From NCBI GenBank assembly GCA_020226215.1, contig CM035232.1:54879220-54943219 (forward strand): a stretch of DNA of 64,000 bases. Reading direction: 5' to 3'. Positions 24,063-36,493 of the stretch are shown one piece after another. The translations under genes and the position numbers were made by a program. The DNA comes from Sindora glabra (taxonomy: Eukaryota; Streptophyta; Magnoliopsida; Fabales; Fabaceae). The number at the start of each line of letters is the position of its first letter. Position 1 is the first letter of the stretch. The notes beneath the pieces were generated by a model, which was not told where the DNA came from, did no database searches, and was given only the letters and a program-made list of their open reading frames with translations.

Positions 24063-24769
24063 GGTTAAAAATGTAGCATGTAATTAAATAATTATTTTAA
24101 AATAAATGAATAATTTATTTAAAATATTTTATAATAAAATGCATAATTATTAGAATAAATAATAATTATTCATGTAAATATAACAGTAAATAATAATTTT
24201 TATTTTATTAAATAATAATATAAATGATCATAAGAAAGAAGAGAAGTAATATATGATTTTTAAAATAATATAAAAGTTAAAAATATAATATATAATTATA
24301 AAAGAGAAAAAATTTTAATTTACTTATATCATTAAAATTTTTGTTGAGATAAAGATTTTGTGTGAAAATTTTAAAATTATAACAAATTTATTAAAAATGT
24401 GTCTAGCAAACAAAGTAAATTTACTAACTAATATAATTTATTTTTAAAAATAGGTGTATTAAATTAAATATAAGTATTACAATAAATTATCAATTTTAAT
24501 AGAATAGAATAAAGATAATTCATAAACTATATAAAATAAATTGTAAAAAAAAATCTTTGAGGATAAAATCAAAATTATTGTTCATCATTACTATGATCAT
24601 TATAGTGTTAAAATTAAATTGAGTATAATTATATAAAATAAAATTATTAAATTTTTAATCTTTTTTATATAGTATAATATTTGTATTTACTTTACTTCTT
24701 CTCTTAATATTTTTAACCTATATTCTATTGAATATGCAATTAAATCAATGAAGGACAAATTTGAATAGT
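24063..24769. other. AT-rich satellite-like sequence
   Basis: This is the continuation of the monomer row interrupted by the GC-rich insert, followed by AT-rich DNA without coding signal. Confidence 0.5.
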
Positions 24770-25320
24770 GTAATCAAAGTTGGTGAATACTAACAATCAA
24801 TATTGAGTAGTACTAGAAAATATGAATTATAATATTATTGTATATTAATTTATAATGTCATTTTTTTCACATACTTTCATAATTTATTTTTAAGTTTTTA
24901 TTTAAAATTTTATATATTTAATTTAATTTAATTTTTATTAATTAAATAACATAAGTTTTATAAGCATAAAAAATGATGTGATAATACAACATATATTAAT
25001 ATTAGGACTCTGATTAATTTTTTTTTAATAATTATATAATTTAATAAAAAAGATTAATTAAGTAAGTAATGAGTGTTAATTATAAGTTTTATATAATTAA
25101 AGACTTAATTTGTAAGTTTTAAAAGGTAGTGAGAGTATAACATAACCATCTCATAGTTGGTGGGAGTAATTTATAATTTTTTCTAATATTTTCAATTAAA
25201 TTACTATTGATAGGAGTAAAATTCAAGTTTTGCATAATTTTAGAAGGTAATTTGTATATTTTCATAATTTATGGGATAAAATACACCTTGGTGAGGTAAT
25301 TTACATTTTTCTTTTTTAAT
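24770..25320 (-). repeat. Inverted third copy of the 755-bp repeat's second half
   Basis: Read on the minus strand this matches 21,880-22,430 and 22,640-23,200, including 'AAATTACTCCCACCAACTAT', 'GCAAAACTTGAATTTTAC' and 'TAATTAAATTAAATTAAATA'-like phrases. It is inverted relative to the tandem pair. Confidence 0.7.
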
Positions 25321-25639
25321 TCATAGGGGTAATATATATAAACTTAAATTTTTATAAAATAATTAAATATTTAAATTAAATTTAAGTATTATTATAATTT
25401 TAATTTTATATATTTTAGTGTATATAATTAATCAAATTTTATATTTTTTTATCTTCATTTGAAGCAAAATCTTCCTCTTTTAACTGATTAATCAAACTTA
25501 TCGAAGCAATGTCATATATATTTGTGAGAGCAATAATTGCAATTAGTTAGAGGGTGTGTGTGATTTTAAATTTTTCGAGGGGTCAATCCCATCCCATACA
25601 TCCGCCACTGATTTTACTTGTCGTATCCTGAGTTTTTAT

Positions 25640-25850
25640 GCAACAATTTCAGCAAAAGTATCAATTTACTACTTTTTTAGAAATTTATTTTCGTTTTATC
25701 GTGATTTCAAAACTTATTATCAAAATACGCACAGAGGGCGGAGGCGCTAGACTGGAAGGCGACCTTGGGGAGAAGGCGTCAGTCCGAATGGCGCCTTCGG
25801 CATGCTTTGAGGGCGCCAAATTGAATGACGCCCTTAGTCTGTCATTCTAA
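25640..25850 (+). repeat. GGCGCC palindrome island A
   Basis: An AT-rich lead (TTTATTTTCGTTTTATCGTG) runs into a GC-rich array of roughly 22-bp imperfect palindromes: GGCGCTAGACTGGAAGGCG, GGCGTCAGTCCGAATGGCGC and GGCGCCAAATTGAATGACGC. The lead is the inverse of 30,830-30,905, so islands A and D face each other. Small open frames through it are by-products of the repeat. Confidence 0.75.
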
Positions 25851-25999
25851 AATTAAAATTTTAAAAATAAATTAAATTTGATTGTGACTTAAAATAAATT
25901 TTTGAAAATAAATTAAATTTGATTATGACTATTGAATAAGATTAAATATAATATTTAGATTTATTATTAAAAATAAAATAATTATAGAAATTGTTAATT

Positions 26000-26260
26000 T
26001 GTTGAAAATGGCTAAAGTTTCAATTTTTCACTGTTTGTTAAACAAAATTTCATTTTACCATTTTTGTGAAATATTTTACCACAATACGCATGGAAGGGGA
26101 GAGACCGTTTTTTGTGAAATATTTTTCCACAATATGCACACAGAGAGGCGCCAGATTGGATGGTGCCTTTGGTACTACATAGTGGCGCCATTTTGAATGG
26201 CGTCGCTGGAGTGAAGGCACCATATGCTTCGGCGCCTTCGGCCATGAGGAAAAATAGATT
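26000..26260 (+). repeat. GGCGCC palindrome island B
   Basis: An AT-rich lead containing GTGAAATATTTTACCACAAT is followed by palindromes GGCGCCAGATTGGATGGTGC and GGCGCCATTTTGAATGGCGT (26,184-26,204). The lead and array are inverted at 27,140-27,320. Confidence 0.75.
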
Positions 26261-27139
26261 TTGGTAAACCTTAAATGCTTTATGGTATTTGGAATTAAAC
26301 AAAGGAAGACCCGCTGTGATTCTTTGAAGCACAATTTTGCCAAAAAAAATTCCCTTTGCATATATATAATTTATTGTTATTACGAGTTCAGATGAAAATT
26401 ATGTACATGTCTTATGAATATAAAACGAAGATCAAAGTTTTTTTTATCAAAATTGATGGGACTTCACTTCCAAATTTGTTTGCTCAATTTCTATTTATTA
26501 ATTTCAGGTATTTTAGATGGTCTGAAGTTGCTGATAAAGTAATATGTACTTTCTTGATTGGTATGTAATTTAAAATATAAATTTTAGTGTAACCAGAATA
26601 ACCCAGAAAGAATTTGATAGAAATTCAATGGTTTGTGTTGAACTCCCAAAAATTGTATGAAAACTATCTGATCTTAAATTTTCATAACTATTTTTAGAGA
26701 GCATACAAATTGTCTTGCATAAATTATAATGTGATTTCTTTTTTTCAAATAATAGAAATGTTTCAATATAAATTAGTAATCGCTTTTATATGCTCAGATC
26801 ACCACCAAGATAATTTGAGCTGGTCACGATTCAAGAAACCAGAGTATATTGTAAAAATATTAAGTGTAAGTTACCTAACTTTCATGTTGAACTTATGCAA
26901 AAGCTCAAATTTTACCAAGAGCATACCATAGAAGAGCCCTTTCATTTTTGGCACCACTACTATGTGATTTTTCAAATAGACTGAAATTTTGTTGTAAGTT
27001 TTTTGTTATAGACAAGCATTGACATATTCTCTGTTAAAGGAAAAGCCATAAAATGTTGCATCTGACTTACTGCTGCTTAGCAAATATTTTTGTAGCCTTT
27101 ATTTCATGTTATCAATATCTTAGATGACAATACATTTCC
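26261..27139. other. Spacer between inverted islands B and C
   Basis: About 880 bp of AT-rich DNA forms the loop of the inner inverted pair. Short plus-strand frames (26,356-26,568 and 26,710-26,931) have no recognisable protein content. A decayed coding remnant cannot be excluded. Confidence 0.4.
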
Positions 27140-27320
27140 TACTGGTCGCCAAAGGAGCCATTTTGAATAGCGCCATGAGGGCGCCAATATTTGATGCCAG
27201 AGGCATCATCCGCTCTGGTGCCTCTCTGCTTCCATGCATTTTTTGGTAAAATATTTTACAAAAATCAGAAAAAGAAAATTTATTTAGCAAACAGCAGTAA
27301 ATTTGTCTCCATCCTTATCA
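27140..27320 (-). repeat. GGCGCC palindrome island C (inverted mate of B)
   Basis: The array (GGTCGCCAAAGGAGCCATTT, TAGCGCCATGAGGGCGCCAA) is followed by an AT-rich tail that, reversed, matches the lead of island B (TTGTAAAATATTTTACCAAA; TGCATGGAAG). Confidence 0.75.
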
Positions 27321-30300
27321 TGTTCCATTATTTTGTTTCCATTTAAGTTATTAAACATCAATTTTGTTGCTGTGACCATAAATATTAAATAATTAAAAAT
27401 TGACCTTTTAACCTAACCATCCATTATTACAGAATAAATATTAAACAATCAATTGTTGTACTAATTATTTTAAATTAATTGGGCTCATGCTACAAATTTT
27501 TTTCTTTATTCTTATTCAAAAATTAATTGACCTTTTTAGATGTTGTTATCGTGCACAAGTTATTCTAAATTCACATAGTCGTTCTTGATTAAAAAATTTC
27601 ATATGAGGCATTTAATAAATTTTAAAGAATTACTTGAAAAATATTATTATTTAGATTATAACTCAACTTTACAATATAAAATTAAATGTATGATCAAATG
27701 AAGCTAATTAGATATTTGTGCTAATGCTAGAGGTAGTTATATTTTTTTCGCATGATTAATGTGACTGTGATGAAACATGGTTTAGGATCAGTATATTTCT
27801 CATCCCAAAACATTTGTTAATGATGAGGAACTGCAGCATTGAATTACACCCTTTTTAGGTATAAGTGAATGAGATGAACGATATGATGTAATAGATCGGA
27901 ACTAGAATGAGAATGTAAATAAGATAAATTACTCATTTTATAATTATATTTGATATCATAAAAAAATATTTTATTCCACTTTGATATTTAATACATTAAT
28001 ATATTATAGGAATCAAATAAAAAAAGTAGTTAATGATAATAATATATTTAAAAAAAATAATAAATATTTATTAAATAATTTAATATTATTAAAATAAAAG
28101 ATAGGATCAATAAAGAATAATTACATAATTTATTTTAATTTCTCTCAAAATTTGATCCAATGACACTTAATATTTATCATTTTTCAGAATTATACACTTC
28201 CACCATTACAATTTAACTACATCACCTCCTCTAATATCATCCCTCGTATGGCCGATGATTAGTTTCATAAATTTTCATGTGCAAATATTACATCACGTAG
28301 AAAATATTTTTATTCTTCAAATGAAAAGCATAATTGCATATAAAATTATATGAAAATATTTTTTCACTTATAAGCTACAAAGATAGAGCATGGACTATAA
28401 TTTAAAAGTTTAATATCATTATATTTCATAATTATAGAAATATTTTAAGACTGAATGTGTATTTTTAGAAAAAAAATAAGAAGCATCAAGTGTAATCAAG
28501 TGTAAAACTTGTCCTTAGTTTTATCAATGGATAAAAAGTTAATATTAGTTTTTTTAATTTTTAATATCTTGAAGACTGAAAAATAAAAATTTTAATTTAT
28601 GGATCCTAAAAAAATAATAAATGAATATCACAGTCTACAATTATCTTTTGTTTATTAAGTGAATCTGAAGATAATGTGTTATAACTTGAATATTTAAGAA
28701 TTCTTCACTGCATTTATTATAAAATAAAACTTTCATATTTCAATAGAATAGTTTTTTTAGGAAAATTGATACTTCTATTTTATAACACTTACCAAAAAAA
28801 AAATTTACTTATTTCTTTTATGTTATTTATTGCATTTCATTATACTAGACATACACCTTTGTTATTATTATATCATTTTTATAATATTTTTGTAAAAGAA
28901 AAATATTAATAAATTTTAAAAGAAAATTAATTTTTATTTTTAAATACTTTTATTAAAATTGAAATATATAAATAACTAATTCAATTAATGCTTTCCATAA
29001 CATTAATTTTTTTAAATTATTTTAAGATAAAAATAAAATATGTTATATTATGTTAATATTATGTAATTATCTTAATATTTAAACCATAAATAATATGAGT
29101 AAATATAACAAAAATATAACAAAATAAATTAAAAAAGAAGAAATGCTATGTGAAAAGTAAAGTAATAAGAGTTAAAAATGAAATATATAATCAATTAATT
29201 TTATTAAATAATATATTTGATTATTAAAAATAATTTTATGTTAAAAATAAAATAAATTGTGTTATATTTATATTATTCAATATATTGCATTTAAACTTTT
29301 AATAGAATGATTGAAAAAAGAAAGAAGAAAAATATTAAACAAAGTAGATGAAATGAAAAAAAAATAATGTATGAACTGTAGACTCTTGGAGAAATCTTAG
29401 TTGATGCATTTTAAATTTAAAACATAATATTTAAAAATTATTATCAACAAAAAATTGAAAAAATTTATATAAATAAAATTGAATTTAATTACTAAGTATT
29501 TTTTTAAAAAATAAGATATGAAATTAATTAATTTTATTAATAAAATGTATATTAAAGCTTTAATTTATTAAAAATATTTAAATAAGCTAAAAATAAAATA
29601 TAACTTATTATATTTATATTAATTAATGATGTTGATGTTTAAACCACAAATAATATGAAAAAATATAAAAAAAATACAATAGAGTAAATAAGAAATAAAC
29701 AATACGTGAGGTACAAAGTAATAAAAAATAGAATACATAATAAATTAATTAATTAATTAATTAAAATATATAATTTATATAGAATACATTTATAATTAAA
29801 AAATTGATATATCTTACTGCTAAAAAATATTGGTATATGTGGTTTAAATATCATGAGTTAACCAAAAAGAATAAGAAAAATATACAATAAAAAAAGTAAA
29901 ATAAAGAGAAATAATACATAAGATATAAAGTCTTTACAAAATTTTCTCAATTGATATTTATTTATTTTGACATATATTACTTCAAAATTAATATAAAAAT
30001 ATTGATCAATAAGATAATATATTTTCATAATAATTAACATAAAACAAAAATAATCTTATTTTTATCATATCCTATATCCTAAAAAATTTTATATTTAAAA
30101 AATCTCTAAACATAATTTTTACCTAAATCCTAAATTTTATTCTAAGATATTTTTCTTTATCCCCTTTGTTCTTCTTTTAACACTACAAACTATCACAGTA
30201 CATATAAATTTTTACAATTTTTTTTAAATCATAGATCATAATTTTACATCATAAATCATAATAATTAACATAAAATAAAATTTTTTTTACCATTGTAAAA

Positions 30301-30360
30301 TATATTCTCATAATAATTAATAAAAATTATAATGTAAATACAAAAATTATAAAAATACTA
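27321..30360. other. AT-rich sequence with degenerate repeats, no gene
   Basis: About 3 kb without a supported gene. From about 29,080 a loosely repeated module ('TAAACCAYAAATAATATGA' then an A-rich stretch with 'TACATAAG') occurs at about 29,080, 29,640 and 29,840 and again in the 32-34 kb block. Confidence 0.5.
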
Positions 30361-30600
30361 ACCGATAAAAGGAAGGAAGAGCAAGGAAAGAAGAGCAGAT
30401 CTGCTGTTAATGAAATTCAAAGAAGAAAATGTTGTCGGATGAAATGCAGAGAAGGAAGAAAGGATGAAGATTTGTGAGTGAGAAAATGAGAGACAATGCG
30501 AATAGGAAGAGTTGCGAACGACGAAGGGGGAAGGGAATAGGAAGAGCTGCGAACGACGAAAGGGGAAGGGAGGGGCAAAGGTTTATAAAGAGCAGGAGGT
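30361..30600 (+). promoter_or_regulatory. Purine-rich, promoter-like stretch upstream of island D
   Basis: A G/A-rich stretch contains two near-identical units of about 34 bp (AGGAAGAGTTGCGAACGACG at 30,505 and AGGAAGAGCTGCGAACGACG at 30,540). A TATA-like TTTATAAAG follows at about 30,581, some 20 bases before the first palindrome of island D. The order TATA-like box then GC-rich structured array resembles an LTR promoter and leader. This is inference only. Confidence 0.35.
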
Positions 30601-30905
30601 GCCATCACATTTGGCGCCCCCCAAAATTTCAAGCTCAATGGCGCCAACTTGAATGTTGCCTCCAAGGTTGGAAAATTCACAATGGCGCCAAGTTAGATGA
30701 CGCCTTCAATTATGGAACGCCATTCAATATGATGCCCCCCACAGCGGTTCTAGTGCAAAGGTGCTACACTATATGACGCCTCGCCATTCCGCGCACGCCA
30801 TTTTGAATGGCACCCTGTGTATTTTGGTAATAAGTTTCGAAATCACGATAAAACGAAAATAAATTTATTAAAAAATCGTATATTGATAATTTTGCCAACA
30901 ATTTC
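30601..30905 (-). repeat. GGCGCC palindrome island D (inverted mate of A)
   Basis: This is the longest island, with at least six GCGCC/GGCG-type palindromes over about 220 bp, such as ATGGCGCCAACTTGAATGTT, CAATGGCGCCAAGTTAGATG and ACGCCATTTTGAATGGCACC. An AT-rich tail (30,820-30,905) follows, which in reverse matches the lead of island A. Confidence 0.75.
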
Positions 30906-30959
30906 CCACCCATGTTCTAGGTCTTCATTTTCTTTGTTTTCATATATTGTTTTACTCTT

Positions 30960-31880
30960 TTTTTATTTATCAAATTACTTTAATTTTTATTATTTATAAA
31001 ACACACACATTAATATCTTTAAGTAGTATATATAAAATTATAATATTTATTTTTTAAAAATATTTATACATTAAATATTTAATTTAATCAAAAATTTCAA
31101 CTGCATATTATATTTTTAATTTATATTACTTAATAATGATGCACAATTTTATTATTTTTATTTATTTCATAGTGTATTTTATTATGGGAAATCTCACAGG
31201 TGAAGTGCTAAAGTGACTAATAAATATAAATATAACATGATATATTTTTCTTTCATAATAAAATATTCTAAATAAGTTAAAGACTTAATTTAATTAAAAT
31301 ACTTAATTATATATTTTATTTTTAATTCATATTACTTAAGAATTCACATATTATTTTTCTTTATTGTATTTATTTTATTGCATGTTTTTATTTTTTTCCT
31401 TTTTAGGTAATTTCCAATAGTTTACTGTTAAAATGCCAATGAAATTAAATAATATAAATAAAATACAATATATTATTATTTTATTAAATAATAATAAAAA
31501 TGAGTATGATAATGATTAAGAATAGAATATGAGTTATAAAATAATATAAAATTTAAAAATATAATATATAATTATATAATTGAATTAAATTAATAATTTA
31601 TTTATAATATTTCATAATATAATAAAATACATAATTATTAACATAAATAAATAATAAATAACAACTACTATTTTATTAAATAATAACAGAAGTAAATGTG
31701 GGAATAAAAAGGAACAGTATATGAGTTATAAAATAATATAAGAGTTAAAGATATATTATGTAGTTAAATATTTTAATTAACTCATTTATAATATTTTATA
31801 ATAAAATAAAATATGCAATTTTTTGCATAAATATTAATAATTTACATAAATACAGTAGTAATTTTATTAAAATATTTTAA
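30960..31880 (+). repeat. Dispersed AT-rich repeat, copy R, with satellite monomers
   Basis: A direct homologue of 21,110-21,840. Two roughly 190-bp monomers follow, at about 31,540 and 31,735 ('GTTAAAGATATATTATGTAG'). Confidence 0.7.
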
Positions 31881-31899
31881 ATAAGTTAAAATTTATATT

Positions 31900-32498
31900 T
31901 AGACATTAATAATTGGTTTAACTAACATTATCATATTTTAAATGAAAATATAAAAAATTAAAATGAAATTTATATTTTTTCAATATTTTATTAATATCAA
32001 TTTTCATATGCTATATTTCAAATTAAGTATACATAAATTTGGATTTTGTCAAGGTTTTAGAACTCTAAATTTATAAAATTCATTATTTTTTAAAAATAGA
32101 ATATATAGTAAATTAATTCACTTAAATAAAGTCTTAAATTTTTTGATAAAAATATTATTATATTTATAATACTCAATAATGTTTGAATTATAAATAATAG
32201 AAGTGGATAATAGAAATAATTATACAAATAAAATTAAGAAAATACATGAACATGATAATTTTGTATATTTAATATGAAATGCAATACTTAAAAATTGATA
32301 TGAAGAAAATATTAATAAGTTTTAACTAAATTTAATTTTGAATTTTCAAAAGCTTTTATTGTTAAGTGGAATATATACTTAAATAATTCAATCATTATAT
32401 ACAATATATATTAAAATTTTAAATCGCTTAAAAATTTTATAATATAGTATTAATTGATTTAGGGAAATTTTTATTAAAAAAACATATGATAGCAAATG

Positions 32499-32549
<51 letters not shown>

Positions 32550-34690
32550 TTGCTCTAAGAATAACATAATGAAAAAGTGGTAATACCACAATTATTATAA
32601 TATTAAAAATATTAATTTATTGAAATTATCAATTAAATTGCTACAAATTAATAATTATCATACTATCCTGTCATTATAATTTCAAATTTAAAAATATATA
32701 ACAATTGGATAAAAGAATCATATTTAGTAGCTAATAAAATTTATCAATTTTAATTTTGATTTTTCATCGGTAGGAGTATTTAATAAATAACATCTTTTTC
32801 TTAAATGGCGTATTCTAATAATTATTATTTTCTTAGGCTTAGAAATAATTTTTCCATTTTATTTTCTGACCCACCTAACTAATTTATTTGTGGTTACAGT
32901 AAAAAATTCTTATATTTTTTTTCTAAATATTCTTATATTTTTCTATTTCTTTTTTATTCTCCTCTATTAATTAGAGTTTAGATGCCAATATCACTTTGTA
33001 GTGTAAGTATATAAATAAAATACTTTTATTATAAAATATTTTTAATAAGTTAAATTTATTTAATTTAATTGAATTACTTAATTATATGTTTTTTATTTTA
33101 CCTCTTATTACTTTTCAATTTATACATTCTTTCTCTTTTTTATTTATTCTATTACATATTTTCTTTGTGTTTTCATTCATATTACTTATTACTCAAATAT
33201 TAATAGTATAAAGATATATATTATTTTTTCTAAAAATAACTTAAATAAGTTAGAATTTTTAATGTAGAAAATAATAATTAAATTAATTACTTACACATTT
33301 TAATTTTTGATAAAAATATTTAAAATAAAAACAAAATGAATTTATTAAAATTTTTAATATTTTCATGATATCAATTTTTAAATATTATATTTTAAATTAA
33401 ATTAAATATACATTAAATAAAATTTTATGAAAATTTTTTAGTTCACATACAATTGTTATTGTTCTTATTTTCTTTATTGCATATTTTTTGTTTGTTCATT
33501 CCTGTAATTTCTAGGTTAGACACTAATATCATTAAATAACATAAACATGATAAAAAAATATTTTTATAAAATATTATTTTAAATAATTTAAAATTTTTAT
33601 TCAATTAAATAATTAATTATGTGTTCTATTTTTAACTTTTATCATTTTATAATTTAAACATTATTTCTTTTTTTTCTTATTACATATTTTTCTTTTTTAT
33701 AAGCTTACTTCTATGATTTGCAGTTTAGATATTAATATTATTAAATAATATAGATTAATATGATATATAAAATTTTGATTAAGATATTATTAATTGATAT
33801 AATTATAAAATATCAAAAATTAAAATGAAATTATTTATTTATATCTTTTCAATATTTTCTTCATATCAATTTTCACATGCTATATTTCAAATTAAGTACA
33901 CATAAATTTAGATTTTCTCAAGGTTTTAGAATTCTAAATGTAAAAAATTTATCATTTTTTAAAACTAGAATATAGTAAATTAATTCAATTAAATAAATTC
34001 TTTAAAATTTCTATAATATTTTTATAATAAAAATAAAAAATATATTTTTATATTTATAACACTTGATGATGTTTGAATTTTAAATAATAAAAGTGAAGAA
34101 TAGAAATAATTGTGCAGATAAAATAAAAAAATACATAAGTTATAAACTCTTGTTTGAATTTTTCTGTATTTAATATGAAATGCAATACTTAAAAATTGAT
34201 ATGAATAAAATATTAATAAGTTTTAACTAAATTTAATTTTTATTTTCAAAAGCTTTTGTTGTTAAATGGAATATTTACTTAATTAATTCAATCAATATAT
34301 GTAATATATATTAAAAATTTAACTTATTTAAAATATTTTTAATACAGTATTAATTGGTTGAAGGAATTTTTTCAAAAGAATAATATATGATGTATATTGT
34401 AATACCATGATTATTATAATATTAAAAATATTAATTTATTGAAATTATCAATTAAATTACTGTAAATTAACAATTATCCTTCTATCCTATCATTATAATT
34501 TTAAATTTAAAAATACTATACCAATTGGACAAAAAAATTATATAAAGTAGCTACTAAAATTTATCAATTTTAACTTTGATTTTCATCAATAGGATTATTT
34601 TATAAATAACCTCTTTTTCTTGGATGAGGTGCTCTAATAATTATCATCTTCTTAGGTTTAAAACATAATTTTTCCCTTTTATTATCTAAC
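31900..34690 (+). repeat. Direct repeat pair, about 0.9 kb each, 1.86 kb apart
   Basis: Copies at 31,900-32,840 and 33,780-34,690 share long phrases such as CATGCTATATTTCAAATTAA, AATATGAAATGCAATACTTA and ATTAATAAGTTTTAACTAAA. The spacer (32,850-33,770) contains shorter modules also found in copies L and R. Copy 1 alone carries the (TA)n palindrome at 32,492-32,552. No gene is supported. Confidence 0.8.
32492..32552. repeat. (TA)n palindrome bounded by AGCAAATGTATA arms
   Basis: AGCAAATGTATA on the left mirrors TATACATTTGCT on the right across a (TA) tract, a nearly perfect 60-base hairpin. It is absent from the duplicate copy near 34,395. Confidence 0.85.
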
Positions 34691-36493
34691 CGACCTAACG
34701 AATTTACTTCCAATTGAGTAAAATAATTCTTATATTTCTTTTTGTTTAGTTAACTCATCAAATGATGTATAATTGGACAATACAATAGGATAATTTATAT
34801 CACTTATTCATTAGGGCATGAAAATCTGCACCTATATCAAATTTAAAAAGGTATTTTTAATTCTCGTGCAGAGTAAAATGCTTATTTCTTGTGAAATATC
34901 ACTTTTATTAATTTTGTTCCTGTAAGTTTTTTTTTTTACCCCCAACTTAGTTAAACTTATCCAATGCATTTCCAAAAATAATTCCTTCTTAATTTCATCC
35001 CCATTATCAATTTGACACACACTAGTAGAGGATGAAATTTGATAAATTTAAATAAGTGAGAGGATGAAGTTGACAAATTTATAATAATCAGGTGAAATTG
35101 ATAAAAAAAATTTTCAAAATACAATATTGATATGAATTACATTTTAGGGACAAAAATAGGTTTCATTCTTTTCTTGTAACACTCAAAATTTCAATATCAC
35201 TATGTCTTATTTTTTGATAAGTCAAGAAATTAATTTTAAAATTTTAGTATTTGTTTAATCATGATATTAAAAGTTAAAATACCTGATTGATGAAAATAAA
35301 AAAAGACAATATTATTGAAATCATTTAAGCTTTATTCATTTTGTTAGAAATATTATATAGAAAATTTTCATTTACTTATGTAAGCAAAAGAGTTGCATGC
35401 TATTTATATTTTTATAATTAAATATAATTTATTTTATTATAATAGAGAAGAAAAATAACTTACTTTCTAAAATAAAATATATATTCTAATGGACATCTCA
35501 CATTTAAAAATGAATAAATAGCATTTTCTATTATTGATATTTTATAAATATAAATACAAGTAAATATAAATAAGATTATTTCTTAAAAAAATTATTTTTA
35601 ACCAAAATTAAAAAAATAGAAATATAACCATTGGAAGATGCAGCAGCAAATTGTTCCCATTTATGTGATGAATGGATTATTATGGATAACCTTCCTCCAA
35701 AAGTTAAATGTACTAGGCAGACAATTGCTAAGATTTATTTCTGTCTAGGTTTATTCACAAAAAAAGGGGGGAAATATAATTTACCCCCATGAACCATCCT
35801 TGACAAAATTGATACATAAACTTCAAAATTTTACATATTATCTACCTACAATTTACAAAAAAGTAAAAATGTTAACCCTTATTTGGCATAATCAAAAACA
35901 GAATTTCATTTCATTTCATTTTCAAATGAATTTATCTTTAATATAATGTTTGACTTTAAGTAAAAAGAAATTTCATTTTATTTCAATTTATTTGCAATTC
36001 TTATTTTAATTACATTTTTACTATTATGAAATTCATTAAATTTTGCAAAGATTTAACTAAAATTCATTTCATTTGATCTAAAAAATATATTATATAAATA
36101 ATTTACCCTTTCTCTAATATTGTATTTATCATAATCTATTAAAATATATTTTTAATTGATTTTTATGCATTTTTTAATATATTACAAATAAAATAATTCA
36201 TTTAAAAATAAATTGAAATTATTATTTTTAATAAAATTATCAAATAATAAATTTTATTTATAAATAAATTAAAATTATTTTAATTAAAATAAAATAAAAT
36301 AAATTTAAAAAAATGTATATCAAACCAACCTAGGTGAAGGTTAAAACAATTGGAGAAAGGGGACTCCACAATATTTTCTCGAAATTAAAATAAGAGAAAG
36401 GAAGGGAAACTATGGTGATGAGACTCCGTAAAATTCTCGGCTTAGCTTTCAAACTGTCCAGCTCATCTCTATCCTCTGTGCATAATTAACTGT
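34691..36493. other. AT-rich intergenic sequence, no gene
   Basis: No supported gene. At 35,760-35,900 a 'TTACCCCCATGAACCAT' phrase recalls the repeat at 21.9 kb. At 35,890-36,330 a low-complexity 'TTTCATTTCATTTCATTTTC' stretch may be a decayed MITE. Confidence 0.5.

Noticed and set aside
25556..26361. Several overlapping frames through the GGCGCC islands
   Set aside because: They follow the palindromic repeat in multiple frames ('GAIQSGA', 'NLAPL'-type phrases) and do not continue into any domain; treated as by-products.
25640..30905. A microRNA gene at the GGCGCC hairpins
   Set aside because: The palindromes are only about 20 bp with 3-6 base loops, too short for a plant miRNA precursor arm pair, and they come in arrays.
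32388..32591. 67-codon Ile/Tyr-rich frame
   Set aside because: It is a translation of the (TA)n palindrome.
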